Assembly (NCBI RefSeq): GCF_023715845.1
Contig: NZ_JAMBOR010000017.1
Location: 18,684 to 82,683 of the forward strand
Source: Fictibacillus phosphorivorans
GTDB lineage: Bacteria > Bacillota > Bacilli > Bacillales > Fictibacillaceae
Reading direction: 5' to 3'
Length of the DNA: 64,000 nt
The notes under the pieces were generated by a model. That model searched no databases. It was given only the letters and a program-made list of their open reading frames with translations, and had not been told where the DNA came from. Shown piece by piece: positions 1-8,552 of this stretch. The translations under genes were made by a program, and so were the position numbers. Positions within the stretch are counted from its first letter, which is position 1. The number at the start of each line of letters is the position of its first letter.

Positions 1-603
1 CAGAAAACACAAGATATTATTATGCCTGTTCAGCTCCGGGAGCTTCAATTTTTTACAGAGAAAGATGCGATTGGACAAAGAGCTGCACAATTTGTTCAAG
101 AAGGTCAAATTATTATCTTGGATGCGGGATCCACGACGTGGTGCATGGCTAGACATTTGCACGATATTAAACAATTAACGGTCATTACAAATGCTTTGAA
201 TGTCATTGAAGAATGCAGTAAAAATGAAAGCGCATCCATCTTTATGCTTGGCGGGGAACTAAGAAGAAATTCCAAAAGTATGATAGGTCCTCAAACACAG
301 ATGGAAATTCAAAAATATAATGCCGATTATGTGTTTCTAGGAGCGTCTGGCATCTCACTACGCCAAGGGTTCACTAGTTTGGATTTGTATGAAGCACAGA
401 TCAAACAAGCGATGGCTGCAGCCGGGAAAAAAATTGTATTGATGGCCGACCATAGTAAGCTTCAAAAGACAGGCCTTGTCTCATTTTGCAGCTTTGAAGA
501 TGTCGATTATCTAATCACAAGTGATAAAGCAGATGAACTTGTATTAAAAGAAATCGAAAAATACGGTGTAGAGGTAATCATCACATCAACGATACATTCA
601 TGA
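1..603 (+). CDS. DeoR-family transcriptional regulator, 3' part (cut by window start)
   Basis: The reading frame is open from base 1 and stops at 601-603, so the N-terminal winged-helix domain lies outside the window. What remains is the DeoR sensor (DeoRC) domain, with the conserved DAGSTTWCMARHL segment and the FLGASGISLRQGFT segment that in this family bind a phosphorylated sugar. The ATG at 22 is internal; the residues before it continue the frame. The stop overlaps the region where the SIS gene begins, so this regulator is probably co-transcribed with the sugar catabolic genes that follow and likely controls them in response to a sugar phosphate. The regulator class is clear; the inducer is not. 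Confidence 0.88.
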   Translation, partial: QKTQDIIMPVQLRELQFFTEKDAIGQRAAQFVQEGQIIILDAGSTTWCMARHLHDIKQLTVITNALNVIEECSKNESASIFMLGGELRRNSKSMIGPQTQMEIQKYNADYVFLGASGISLRQGFTSLDLYEAQIKQAMAAAGKKIVLMADHSKLQKTGLVSFCSFEDVDYLITSDKADELVLKEIEKYGVEVIITSTIHS

Positions 604-614
604 GGGGGAAGAGA

Positions 615-1250
615 ATGGAAACCGTGCTGAATGAACTGAATCGTAAACATTCTGAACTAGAAGTTTGTATCACTGAAGTTCAAAAGGCATTTACTCTACT
701 TAAAAATTCGTATAGACAAGGCGGAAAAGTTCTATTATGTGGAAACGGCGGAAGTGCTTCAGATTGTGAACATATTGTGGGAGAACTCATGAAGGGTTTT
801 TTCTTAAAAAGACCTATAGATACATCATTTAAGCAAAAACTTTTCGAGGCTTTTCCAGAAGATGGTGATTATCTGTCTAGGCACTTGCAAGGAGCATTGC
901 CCGCGATTTCACTCGTCAGCCACTCTGCAATGATTACAGCATTTGCAAACGATGTAGCAGCAGATATGATCTTTGCACAGCAAGTTTTCGGCTATGGCAA
1001 CAAAGAGGATGTGCTGATTGGATTAAGTACATCGGGTAATTCTGCAAACGTTGTTCATGCGCTGCAAGTGGCACGAGCAAAAGGGATGAAAACAATTGGA
1101 CTTACTGGCAGCAAGGGTGGAGTGATGGCACCCCTATGCGATGTGTTAATCGCTGTTCCTTTTGAGTCTACGCCTGATATACAAGAACATCATATCCTAA
1201 TATATCATGCCTTATGTCTGATGCTAGAAAAGGAATTTTTTGAAGAATGA
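615..1250 (+). CDS. SIS-domain phosphosugar isomerase (GmhA-like)
   Basis: A protein of about 211 residues with one SIS (sugar isomerase) domain. It has the phosphate-binding loop LCGNGGSASDCEHIVGEL near residues 41-58 and the second loop GLSTSGNSANVV near residue 136. The closest named family is D-sedoheptulose 7-phosphate isomerase (GmhA/DiaA). However, no heptose pathway genes are nearby, so it may isomerise another phosphosugar, for instance the product of the ROK kinase downstream. An ATG at 600 overlaps the previous stop, but the ATG at 615 is better placed behind the AGGGGGAAG ribosome binding site. The stop overlaps the next start (ATGA at 1247), indicating translational coupling. Confidence 0.85.
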   Translation: METVLNELNRKHSELEVCITEVQKAFTLLKNSYRQGGKVLLCGNGGSASDCEHIVGELMKGFFLKRPIDTSFKQKLFEAFPEDGDYLSRHLQGALPAISLVSHSAMITAFANDVAADMIFAQQVFGYGNKEDVLIGLSTSGNSANVVHALQVARAKGMKTIGLTGSKGGVMAPLCDVLIAVPFESTPDIQEHHILIYHALCLMLEKEFFEE

Positions 1251-2230
1251 AGGTTTTAGCGGGTTTTGATATCGGTGGAACAAAATGTGCTGTGTCTGTC
1301 GGGGTATGGTCGAATGAAGCTATCAAAATTTTAAGAAAAACTCAATTCCCTACGCCTTCGAAACCAGAAGAGGTATTGGAACAAATGATTCATAGTTTAG
1401 AGAAACTCATAGGAAGTTTGGAAATGGAGTCAGTTGATGCAATTGGGATTAGCTGCGGTGGTCCTCTTGATAGTGAAAAAGGAGTCGTTCTATCACCTCC
1501 AAACCTGCATAATTGGGATCGTATTGATGTCATAACGCCTATTAAAAACAGGTTTTCTGTTCCAGTATTATTGCAAAATGATGCAAATGCCTGTGCACTC
1601 GCAGAATGGAAGTGGGGAGCAGGAAAAGGCTGCAAAAATATGATCTTCCTCACCTTCGGAACAGGTATGGGTGCAGGGCTGATTTTAAATAGCAATCTAT
1701 ACACAGGGACAAATGATAATGCAGGAGAAGTTGGTCATATCCGTCTAGAACACGATGGACCGGTTGGTTATGGTAAACGGGGTTCTTTTGAGGGATTCTG
1801 CAGCGGAGGCGGTATCGCATTAATGGCCCAATCGAAAGCAGAGGAATGGATTCAAGAAGGAAAATCCACTGAAATCTGTTCTTCGCTAGACTGCCTTTCT
1901 GCCATTACTACGAAAATAGTAGGAGAAGCAGCTCAAAGGGGTGACCCTCTAGCTGTTGATATTTTTAAAAACGTGGGAAGACAGCTCGGCCGTGGATTAG
2001 CTATGCTTGTTGATCTGTTAAATCCAGAGCGCATTGTGATCGGAAGTATTTATGGCCGTCAGCAATCTCTTTTAGAGCCAATGGTAATCGAAACACTAAA
2101 AAAAGAGGCGCTTCCTCAATCGTTAGCTGTATGTGACATTGTGACAGCCGGACTGGGAGAACAAGTTGGTGATTATGCCAGTCTTTCCGTTGCCTTGTAT
2201 GAACTTGAAAATCTGCCAACAAAAGTGTGA
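1247..2230 (+). CDS. ROK-family sugar kinase
   Basis: A 327-residue ROK kinase, probably cytosolic, phosphorylating a hexose or hexosamine with ATP. The N-terminal phosphate loop is FDIGGTKC at residues 7-14, and a second nucleotide-binding stretch LTFGTGMGAGL lies near residue 135. The catalytic-region GEVGHI motif is present. The zinc-binding CxCGxxGCxE motif of classical ROK proteins is replaced by GYGKRGSFEGFCSG, which keeps the glutamate but loses the spaced cysteines. It is translationally coupled to the SIS gene upstream. Substrate cannot be assigned from sequence alone; the neighbouring isomerase and oxidoreductases suggest it handles the free sugar released in this pathway. Confidence 0.87.
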   Translation: MKVLAGFDIGGTKCAVSVGVWSNEAIKILRKTQFPTPSKPEEVLEQMIHSLEKLIGSLEMESVDAIGISCGGPLDSEKGVVLSPPNLHNWDRIDVITPIKNRFSVPVLLQNDANACALAEWKWGAGKGCKNMIFLTFGTGMGAGLILNSNLYTGTNDNAGEVGHIRLEHDGPVGYGKRGSFEGFCSGGGIALMAQSKAEEWIQEGKSTEICSSLDCLSAITTKIVGEAAQRGDPLAVDIFKNVGRQLGRGLAMLVDLLNPERIVIGSIYGRQQSLLEPMVIETLKKEALPQSLAVCDIVTAGLGEQVGDYASLSVALYELENLPTKV

Positions 2231-2240
2231 GGGATAAAAA

Positions 2241-2861
2241 ATGAAAAAAGCACTCATTGTTTCTGGCGGCTGGAGTGGACATAAGCCGAAAGAAATATCA
2301 GAGATTCTTGCAGCATTTTTAAAAAAGAATGATTTTGAAGCTGAAATTTCAAATACGCTGGATATCTTTTTAGATGAAGAAAAGATCAATCAAGTAGATC
2401 TTATCGTTCCAAACTGGACGATGGGTGATCTAACAGATGGTCAGCTGCAGCCTTTATTACAAGCAGTTAGGAACGGTGTTGGACTTGCGGGTATTCATGG
2501 GGGAATGGGAGACGCGTTCCGGAATGCAACTGACTATCAATTTATGGTTGGAGGCCAATTTGTAGCACATCCTGGCGGTGATAATGTGGAATATACCGTC
2601 CATATGGGGCATCCTCATCCTGCGACAGAAGGGATTCATGATTTTACGGTAACATCTGAGCTCTATTACATGCATGTGGATCCCGTGATAGAAATAATTG
2701 CTTACACGACGATTGAAGATATTAGAATGCCAGTTGCCTGGACGAAGATGTTTGGTAAGGGGCGTATTTTCTATTGTGCTCTTGGCCATTCCATTGACCT
2801 CGTCGAACGGGAAGAAGTAACCAAAATGGTGACTCAGGGAATGGTATGGGCAGCCAAGTAA
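2241..2861 (+). CDS. ThuA-like domain protein
   Basis: A 206-residue protein with the ThuA fold, a class I glutamine-amidotransferase-like flavodoxin fold (PF06283). The characteristic segment AGIHGGMGDAFRN lies near residue 80, a VGGQFVAHPGG segment follows, and the C-terminal half ends with a KGRIFYCALGHS motif. ThuA is known from trehalose/sucrose utilisation in Sinorhizobium, where ThuA and the oxidoreductase ThuB act on 3-keto-disaccharides. Here it lies 10 nt after the ROK kinase and 24 nt before a Gfo/Idh/MocA gene, the same partnership. A role in processing a keto-sugar intermediate is a reasonable inference; the exact reaction is unknown. Confidence 0.85.
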   Translation: MKKALIVSGGWSGHKPKEISEILAAFLKKNDFEAEISNTLDIFLDEEKINQVDLIVPNWTMGDLTDGQLQPLLQAVRNGVGLAGIHGGMGDAFRNATDYQFMVGGQFVAHPGGDNVEYTVHMGHPHPATEGIHDFTVTSELYYMHVDPVIEIIAYTTIEDIRMPVAWTKMFGKGRIFYCALGHSIDLVEREEVTKMVTQGMVWAAK

Positions 2862-2885
2862 AGTTGCAGTGAAAGGGGTGAAAAA

Positions 2886-3974
2886 ATGGAACAGGTCAAA
2901 CAGAAGTTAAAAGCAGGAATCATTGGATGCGGTGTGATTAGTGATACGTATTTTAAAAATGTCTCTCACTATCAATCTTTAGAAATCATTGCATGTGCTG
3001 ACCTTGATGTGGATCGGGCAAAACAAAAGGCCGAGACGTATGGTGTATCAAAAGCGTACAGCGTGGAAGATATGCTTGCAGATACCGGCATTGACATGAT
3101 TATCAACTTAACGATACCTGCAGCACATGCAGAAGTCTCAATCGCTTCATTAGAAGCTGGGAAACATGTGTATGTTGAAAAACCGCTTGCTGTTTCTCTC
3201 GAAGATGCTAAAAAAATGCTGGATGTTGCGGATGAAAGGCAGCTTTTCATTGGCGGTGCTCCTGATACCTTTTTAGGGGGTGGGCTCCAAACATGCCGAA
3301 AGCTGATCGATGAGGGTGTAATTGGAAAGGCAGTTGCCGCTTCAGCGTTTATGATGAATCACGGTCATGAAAGCTGGCACCCAAATCCTGATTTTTACTA
3401 TCAAGAAGGCGGCGGCCCTATGTTTGATATGGGTCCATATTATTTATCGGCGCTCGTATCATTGATCGGACCGGTCAAACGAGTAACGGGCTCAACAAGT
3501 ACTTCTTTTTTAGAACGTGAAACCAAGAATGGTCGAAAGTTTCCTGTAAAGGTTCCTACGCATATTTCCGGTGTTATGGATTTTGAGAATGGAGCAGTAG
3601 GTACCATAATTACTAGTTTCGATATCTGGGGAGCAAATGTACCATTTATTGAAATTTATGGGGAGACAGGGACGGTGAGTGTACCTGATCCCAATACCTT
3701 TGGCGGTCCAGTGAAACTTAAGAAGGCAGGAGAAAAGGAGTGGCGAGAGGTTCCATTAACACATCCATATACGGATAATTGCAGAGGGATTGGGGCAGCC
3801 GATATGGCGGAGGCTATCTTAAATGGTACAAATCATCGGGCAAGTGGAGGGTTAATGTATCATGTTCTGGAGATTATGCATGGATTTCATATCTCATCAA
3901 ACCAAGGACAACATTATCATCTAGCTCGTCTGAATAAGAGACCAGCGGCATTAAAAGAAGATAAACATTTTTAA
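2886..3974 (+). CDS. Gfo/Idh/MocA-family oxidoreductase (first of three)
   Basis: A 362-residue NAD(P)-dependent sugar dehydrogenase-type protein. It has the Rossmann motif GIIGCGVISD at residues 11-20, the catalytic-lysine motif EKP at 98-100 and a C-terminal GFO_IDH_MocA_C substrate domain with GGGPMFDMGPYYL. The start is supported by the AAGGGGTG ribosome binding site. This family oxidises hydroxyls of sugars or inositols, or reduces the keto forms. With ThuA and a TIM-barrel isomerase alongside, it probably introduces or removes a keto group on a glycoside. Three members of this family in one operon suggest successive redox steps or action on more than one substrate. Confidence 0.9.
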   Translation: MEQVKQKLKAGIIGCGVISDTYFKNVSHYQSLEIIACADLDVDRAKQKAETYGVSKAYSVEDMLADTGIDMIINLTIPAAHAEVSIASLEAGKHVYVEKPLAVSLEDAKKMLDVADERQLFIGGAPDTFLGGGLQTCRKLIDEGVIGKAVAASAFMMNHGHESWHPNPDFYYQEGGGPMFDMGPYYLSALVSLIGPVKRVTGSTSTSFLERETKNGRKFPVKVPTHISGVMDFENGAVGTIITSFDIWGANVPFIEIYGETGTVSVPDPNTFGGPVKLKKAGEKEWREVPLTHPYTDNCRGIGAADMAEAILNGTNHRASGGLMYHVLEIMHGFHISSNQGQHYHLARLNKRPAALKEDKHF

Positions 3975-4005
3975 TCGAAAGAAGAATAAGAATGGAGGGT
4001 TTTTT

Positions 4006-4782
4006 ATGGGTAAATTAGGATTGCAGTTGTTCTCAGTTTGGAAAGATGCAGAATTAGATTTTTTGAAAACGCTATCAAGAGTTGCGGATCTAGGCTATGA
4101 AGGTGTTCAATTCGCAGGTTTTTATAATACACCCGTTCAAGACTTAAAAAGGGTGATGGATGAAAAAGGTATAAAAAGTGCTGGGGCTCATGTGAGTCTA
4201 AATCAATTAACGAATGGTGAGTTCGAAAAGATGGTAGGATATCACGAAATTATAGGCAATCAACTCATTATCTGTCCGGACTTGCCAAAAGAGATGCGAA
4301 AGAATGCAGATGATTATAAAAGATCGGCAGAAGTGCTAAATAAAGTTGGTGAAAGGTGTAAAGAACTAGGCTTTACGTTCGGCTATCATAATCACGAGTT
4401 TGAATTTGATGTTTTTGATGGGAAAACGGGATTCGACTTATTGTTTGAGAACGTAGACCCTTCACTCGTTAAAATAGAGCTTGATGGATATTGGGCGTCT
4501 TACTCGGGTTATGACCCGGTTGACATTCTCAATACCTATCCGGATCAATGTGTTACCCTGCACGTAAAAGATATGAAGACCATTGATGGAAAGAAGGTTA
4601 GTACAGAAGTTGGACGAGGGGAATTGGATGTAGAATCATTTGTTGAGGCTGGTAAAAAGTATGGGGTGGAATGGCTTATTGTTGAACAAGAAGAATTTGA
4701 AATCGATCGTTTTGAGGCACTAAAAATAAACGCCACTAATACAAAAAATATGATTGAAAGAGCAGGCGCGAAGAGATTTTAA
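4006..4782 (+). CDS. Sugar phosphate isomerase/epimerase (xylose-isomerase-like TIM barrel)
   Basis: A 258-residue AP-endonuclease-2/xylose isomerase-like TIM barrel (PF01261). Likely metal-ligand motifs are YHNHEFEF at 127-134, ELDGYW at 158-163, LHVKDMK near 184 and VEQEEF near the C-terminus. It follows the first Gfo/Idh/MocA gene by about 30 nt with a GGAGGG ribosome binding site. In 3-keto-glycoside and inositol pathways, proteins of this family either epimerise keto-sugars or cleave 3-keto-glycosides by elimination or hydration, and its partnership with ThuA and dehydrogenases fits that. The precise substrate is not evident. Confidence 0.86.
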   Translation: MGKLGLQLFSVWKDAELDFLKTLSRVADLGYEGVQFAGFYNTPVQDLKRVMDEKGIKSAGAHVSLNQLTNGEFEKMVGYHEIIGNQLIICPDLPKEMRKNADDYKRSAEVLNKVGERCKELGFTFGYHNHEFEFDVFDGKTGFDLLFENVDPSLVKIELDGYWASYSGYDPVDILNTYPDQCVTLHVKDMKTIDGKKVSTEVGRGELDVESFVEAGKKYGVEWLIVEQEEFEIDRFEALKINATNTKNMIERAGAKRF

Positions 4783-4887
4783 TCCTAGCCATTTTTATAT
4801 TTGGTTTACGTAATGGAATACAAGGATGAAAGAGTCATAGAAAAGTAGAATACAAAGATTCAAAAACAAAAAGGAGGAGTGATAACG

Positions 4888-5913
4888 GTGATAAATGTTG
4901 CACTACTAAGCAGGTGGCATGTCCATGCAGACGATTATGCAAAGCAAGCAGAAAACAACGATCATATTTCTACCAAACTAGTATGGGATGAACAACAGGA
5001 AAGGGGAGAACAGTGGGCAAAAGAGCTTTCCGTCCCTTTCGAGGCAGATCTTGACGTTGTTCTTAGACGTAATGACATTGATGCGGTTATCGTGAACACA
5101 CCGACGAATCTACATAAAGAAGTAATTCTGGCTGCTGCGGAAAATGGAAAACATATTTTTACCGAAAAAGTATTAGCATTTACACTTTCTGACTGCGAAG
5201 AAATATACAAAGCTGTAGAAAAGGCGAATATTCAACTAATGGTGTCTTTGCCACGGTTAACTGAAAATTACTATTTATATGCACAAGAAGTCTTAGATCA
5301 AGGATTGCTTGGAAACTTAACCACTATTCGGTGTCGGCTTGCGCACAATGGAGCGGTCCCACTTAATGAAGAGTCATCAGGATGGCTGCCACAGCACTTT
5401 TTTAATAAAGAGCAATGTGGAGGAGGAGCATTAGTTGATTTAGGTGCTCATCCAATTTACTTAACAAACCGGCTAGCAGGCAAAGCCGTTTCGGTCTTTG
5501 GTCATCTGCAAAATACCCTCGGTCTTGAAGTAGATGATAATGCAGTAGTCCTAGTCGAATATGAATCTGGTGTACTCGGAACACTGGAAACAGGTTTTTT
5601 ATCCAAGTCTAGTCCGTTCCAGCTAGAGCTTTATGGAACAGAAGGAACTCTTCTCATTGAAGAAAGTAACATTCGTTTAAAAAGTTCATTGATGAGTGAC
5701 CAAGTCGGCTGGTTCAAGCCCGAACAGCTTCCACCCGCGTTGCCGATGCCAATCCAGCAATGGACAGACAGTATTAGGAAAAATGGAGAGCCTTCCATTC
5801 AAAAAGAGGATGTACTAGGTTTAACGATAATAAATGAGGCAGCAGCTTTATCAAACAAAGAGGGTAGACGAATTTCAGTAACAGAGCTGAAATCGACTCT
5901 CCAACATTCATAA
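4888..5913 (+). CDS. Divergent Gfo/Idh/MocA-family oxidoreductase (second of three)
   Basis: A protein of about 341 residues. The GTG at 4888 is preferred over an earlier in-frame GTG at 4879 because the AAGGAGGAG ribosome binding site (4871-4879) overlaps the earlier one. Overall similarity to Gfo/Idh/MocA is clear, with NTPTNLHKEV, a GGGALVDLGAHP segment and a C-terminal substrate domain. The N-terminus is odd: the usual glycine-rich Rossmann loop is replaced by VALLSRWHVHADDY, and the catalytic EKP reads EKV. The lysine is retained, but cofactor binding may differ from the two neighbouring paralogues. It follows an 87-nt gap after the isomerase in the same orientation. Confidence 0.85.
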   Translation: MINVALLSRWHVHADDYAKQAENNDHISTKLVWDEQQERGEQWAKELSVPFEADLDVVLRRNDIDAVIVNTPTNLHKEVILAAAENGKHIFTEKVLAFTLSDCEEIYKAVEKANIQLMVSLPRLTENYYLYAQEVLDQGLLGNLTTIRCRLAHNGAVPLNEESSGWLPQHFFNKEQCGGGALVDLGAHPIYLTNRLAGKAVSVFGHLQNTLGLEVDDNAVVLVEYESGVLGTLETGFLSKSSPFQLELYGTEGTLLIEESNIRLKSSLMSDQVGWFKPEQLPPALPMPIQQWTDSIRKNGEPSIQKEDVLGLTIINEAAALSNKEGRRISVTELKSTLQHS

Positions 5914-5932
5914 CATAAAGGAGGAGAACATT

Positions 5933-7066
5933 ATGCAAAAGAAAATTCGAATTGGAATCATCGGTTGTGGAGGAATTGCAAACGGAAAGCACCTTCCATC
6001 CTTAGCAAAGCTCGATGCTGTTGAGGTAGTAGCTTTTTGCGATATTGTCAGAGAACGAGCCGAAGAATCAGCTGCAAAATACGGGACTGTAGAAGCTCGA
6101 GTTTATGAAGACTATCAAGCGTTACTTCATGATGAATCCCTTGATGCCGTCCATGTTTGTACGCCAAACAGTTCGCATGCTGAAATTTCAATTGCTGCCC
6201 TTGAAGCAGGTAAACATGTGATGTGTGAGAAGCCGATGGCCAAAACCACAGAAGAAGCCCGAAGAATGATAGAAGCAGCAAAAAGAACAGGGAAAAAATT
6301 GACTATTGGATATAATAACCGTTTTCGTAAGGACAGTCAGTATTTAAAGGAAATCTGTGAAGCGGGTGATCTTGGGGAAATTTACTTTGCGAAAGCACAT
6401 GCCATTCGCCGTAGAGCTGTCCCGACATGGGGTGTATTTTTAGATGAAGAAAAGCAAGGGGGAGGACCATTAATTGATATAGGCACCCATGCGTTGGATT
6501 TGACCCTTTGGATGATGAACAATTATAAGCCGAGAGTGGTTTTAGGAAGCGCGTACCATAAGCTCGGGCAAAAAGAAAATGCTGCAAACGCTTGGGGACC
6601 ATGGGATCCGGAAAAATTCACTGTAGAAGATTCTGCTTTTGGTTTTATTAAAATGGAAAACGGAGCAACAATCCTTTTAGAGTCGAGCTGGGCACTAAAC
6701 TCGTTAGAAGTCGATGAAGCGAAGTGTTCCTTAAGCGGTACAGAGGGCGGTGCAGACATGAAAGATGGCCTGCGTATTAATGGTGAGAATCGGGGCAGAC
6801 TGTACACCAATCAAATAGACTTAAATACAGGTGGGGTAGCATTTTATGATGGTAAAAAGGAAAGCGATGCCGATCTGGAAGCAAGACTGTGGATTGGAAG
6901 TATCCAGAACGACACAGAACCTGTAGTCAAACCAGAAGAAGCTTTGGTTGTAACCCAAATACTAGAAGCGATCTATCAATCTGCAAAAACCGGCCAAGCT
7001 GTTTATTTCACCGAGCAAGATGATGTGATCCACTCCGAGACAAAGGAAAATGAAGTATTAAGTTAA
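5933..7066 (+). CDS. Gfo/Idh/MocA-family oxidoreductase (third of three)
   Basis: A 377-residue canonical member. It has the Rossmann motif GIIGCGGIANG at residues 8-18, an EKPMAKT catalytic segment near residue 101, GGGPLIDIGTHALDL in the substrate domain, and a long C-terminal beta domain. The AAGGAGGAG ribosome binding site sits just upstream. It is the last gene of the operon, followed by a 14-bp terminator stem at 7103-7136. Unlike the middle paralogue it has an intact cofactor loop. It probably oxidises the glycoside or reduces the final keto-sugar of the pathway. Confidence 0.9.
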   Translation: MQKKIRIGIIGCGGIANGKHLPSLAKLDAVEVVAFCDIVRERAEESAAKYGTVEARVYEDYQALLHDESLDAVHVCTPNSSHAEISIAALEAGKHVMCEKPMAKTTEEARRMIEAAKRTGKKLTIGYNNRFRKDSQYLKEICEAGDLGEIYFAKAHAIRRRAVPTWGVFLDEEKQGGGPLIDIGTHALDLTLWMMNNYKPRVVLGSAYHKLGQKENAANAWGPWDPEKFTVEDSAFGFIKMENGATILLESSWALNSLEVDEAKCSLSGTEGGADMKDGLRINGENRGRLYTNQIDLNTGGVAFYDGKKESDADLEARLWIGSIQNDTEPVVKPEEALVVTQILEAIYQSAKTGQAVYFTEQDDVIHSETKENEVLS

Positions 7067-7102
7067 AAAACGTAATCTTAGAATGAAAATTATTAAATTC
7101 AA

Positions 7103-7136
7103 AATGGAAAAGCACGTCTGCGCGTGCTTTTCCATT
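7103..7136 (+). terminator. Terminator hairpin after the sugar operon
   Basis: A perfect 14-bp stem AATGGAAAAGCACG pairs with CGTGCTTTTCCATT around a 6-nt loop, 36 nt after the last oxidoreductase stop. The stem carries its own A and T stretches, but no long T tract follows. Confidence 0.75.
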
Positions 7137-7184
7137 AGTGGTGGGTTTTATAACTTAGAGCAGCTTCATCAAGGTCAGCTAGAG

Positions 7185-7353
7185 GTCTTCTGAGCGAAAA
7201 AGAAGGATTTTGAGCGGAACGAAGGGTGTTTTGAGCGGTACTCGAAGATTCTGAGCGAAACTCGGCATTTTTGAGCGAAACTCGGCATTTTTGAGCGTAA
7301 CTCAAAGATTCCGAGCGAACGTGTAACAGATTAAAAAAACACGTACCGTAAAA
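7185..7353 (+). repeat. TGAGCG 20-nt-period array, copy A (7 units)
   Basis: TGAGCG (once CGAGCG) recurs at 7191, 7211, 7232, 7252, 7272, 7292 and 7312, that is every 20-21 nt. The last unit runs into the conserved end module, which contains ACGTGT, a short A/T-rich stretch and ACACGTACCGTAAAA. The array lies between the convergent ends of the sugar operon and gerC. Units at 7251 and 7271 are identical over 20 nt. With its surroundings it accounts for most of the gene-free stretch 7137-7433; nothing else was recognised there. Confidence 0.9.
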
Positions 7354-7433
7354 TGGTTCACAGCGGGGTTTCCTGCTCATCGATAGCTGTTCACCCACTC
7401 TGCATCAGTACTCACCAACAAAACACCCCAAAT

Positions 7434-8552
7434 TCACTGAAGAATCCCCGTCTTCTCAATGGCGACGTCAACTTTCGTATTAATCTTGATCTCTGGATAC
7501 GCCTCTCTCCAATCGATAGCTTTCCAAGCTTCCGGATCAGTTTCCTTTAACTTTCGACCGATTCCTAACACATCACAGTTCGCTTCTTGTGTTTGTTTCA
7601 TGATCGCTTTGGATTTTTTCGTTAAATCCCGTGAGATTAATGTTTCTAACTCTTCCATCCGCTGATCGCTTATTTTCTCCGTTCTCGGGTACTGATGAAT
7701 CATGACTTTAAGATCAAGATGAAGATCAACCACAGGCAACCCTGAACCATCTTTCTTCAAATCCATCTTCCGCTTTGCCTTCACCACGCGATAGCCAACT
7801 TGATTGTTTAGTTTCTTTTTGTCATCTAAATAGGTTTCTAGATCTACACGTTCTCCATACTTATCCATAAACAACAGAAGCAAGGAACTAGATTTTAGTG
7901 AAATCATCTTTCCAGAATAGGAATTATCACTGATCAAACCAGCTCCTGAAACTGCGACCTTCTCTCCTTTTTTCTCAATGACTGGGAGGATGAAATCTTT
8001 GCCTTCTTCATTAAAATAAGTAAATAGGATGTTCAAGTTTCCTATTGGTACGGTGGAGTTGCTTTCTGCCGCTTCGATGATTTCATACAAGCCAAAGGCG
8101 ATCGGGTTTGTTCCGATCTCTTTTAACGTAAAGAGTTCACCCGCTTCGCTGCCCTTTACAATGGCAACTTTGCTCCCCAGATAAGGATCAGGCAGTCTAA
8201 AGAAAAGATCGAGATAGGCATCTAAGTTTTTCTTTGCAAAACTTTCGCCGAACAGCACGATGCGGGATTTGGATGCGGTCAATGGCCCAGTATAATACGC
8301 CCTTAGTTCCCGGTAGGTATCTTCTAACGAATTGCCGGTAGCAGAAGAGATCTGATTTTTAAAGTCAAAAAAACCTGTGCCTTTTGGGATGATGTTCAGC
8401 ACGACCATGGTGGACTTAATCTTCTTATCTTCTAGATCAAAACTTAACCCGTTCACCACTTCTTGTTCCACAATTAACCTTTGATCCCAGCAGCCTGTTA
8501 ATAGAGGAAGAATGACCAGCAATACGCTTATTTTTCTAGTAACCTTCTTCAT
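7434..8552 (-). CDS. gerC: Spore germination lipoprotein, GerC/Ger(x)C family
   Basis: A 372-residue lipoprotein. A short signal peptide ends in the lipobox LLTGC (Cys21), directly followed by the WDQR motif typical of Ger(x)C proteins. The rest is the N-terminal and C-terminal GerAC-type domain. It is the third subunit of a spore inner-membrane germinant receptor, anchored on the outer face by lipidation. The start (ATG, good AAGGGGG site) overlaps the gerB stop by 4 nt, the usual gerA-gerB-gerC arrangement. Which germinant the receptor senses cannot be read from the sequence. Confidence 0.92.
   Translation of the reverse strand: MKKVTRKISVLLVILPLLTGCWDQRLIVEQEVVNGLSFDLEDKKIKSTMVVLNIIPKGTGFFDFKNQISSATGNSLEDTYRELRAYYTGPLTASKSRIVLFGESFAKKNLDAYLDLFFRLPDPYLGSKVAIVKGSEAGELFTLKEIGTNPIAFGLYEIIEAAESNSTVPIGNLNILFTYFNEEGKDFILPVIEKKGEKVAVSGAGLISDNSYSGKMISLKSSSLLLLFMDKYGERVDLETYLDDKKKLNNQVGYRVVKAKRKMDLKKDGSGLPVVDLHLDLKVMIHQYPRTEKISDQRMEELETLISRDLTKKSKAIMKQTQEANCDVLGIGRKLKETDPEAWKAIDWREAYPEIKINTKVDVAIEKTGILQ

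Noticed and set aside
7185..7353. CRISPR array
   Set aside because: The conserved core is only about 6-9 nt with 11-14 nt variable parts, and there are no cas genes. The regular end module is also unlike a CRISPR leader.
7135..7398. Minus-strand open frame across array copy A encoding GTCFFNLLHVRSESLSYAQ-type sequence
   Set aside because: Similar frames occur in nearly every array copy (for example 11065-11277, 46060-46287, 57008-57230, 63616-63921), sometimes in two frames at once. The unit period of 20 nt is not a multiple of three, so the repeats cannot keep one protein frame; these are artefacts of the repeat.
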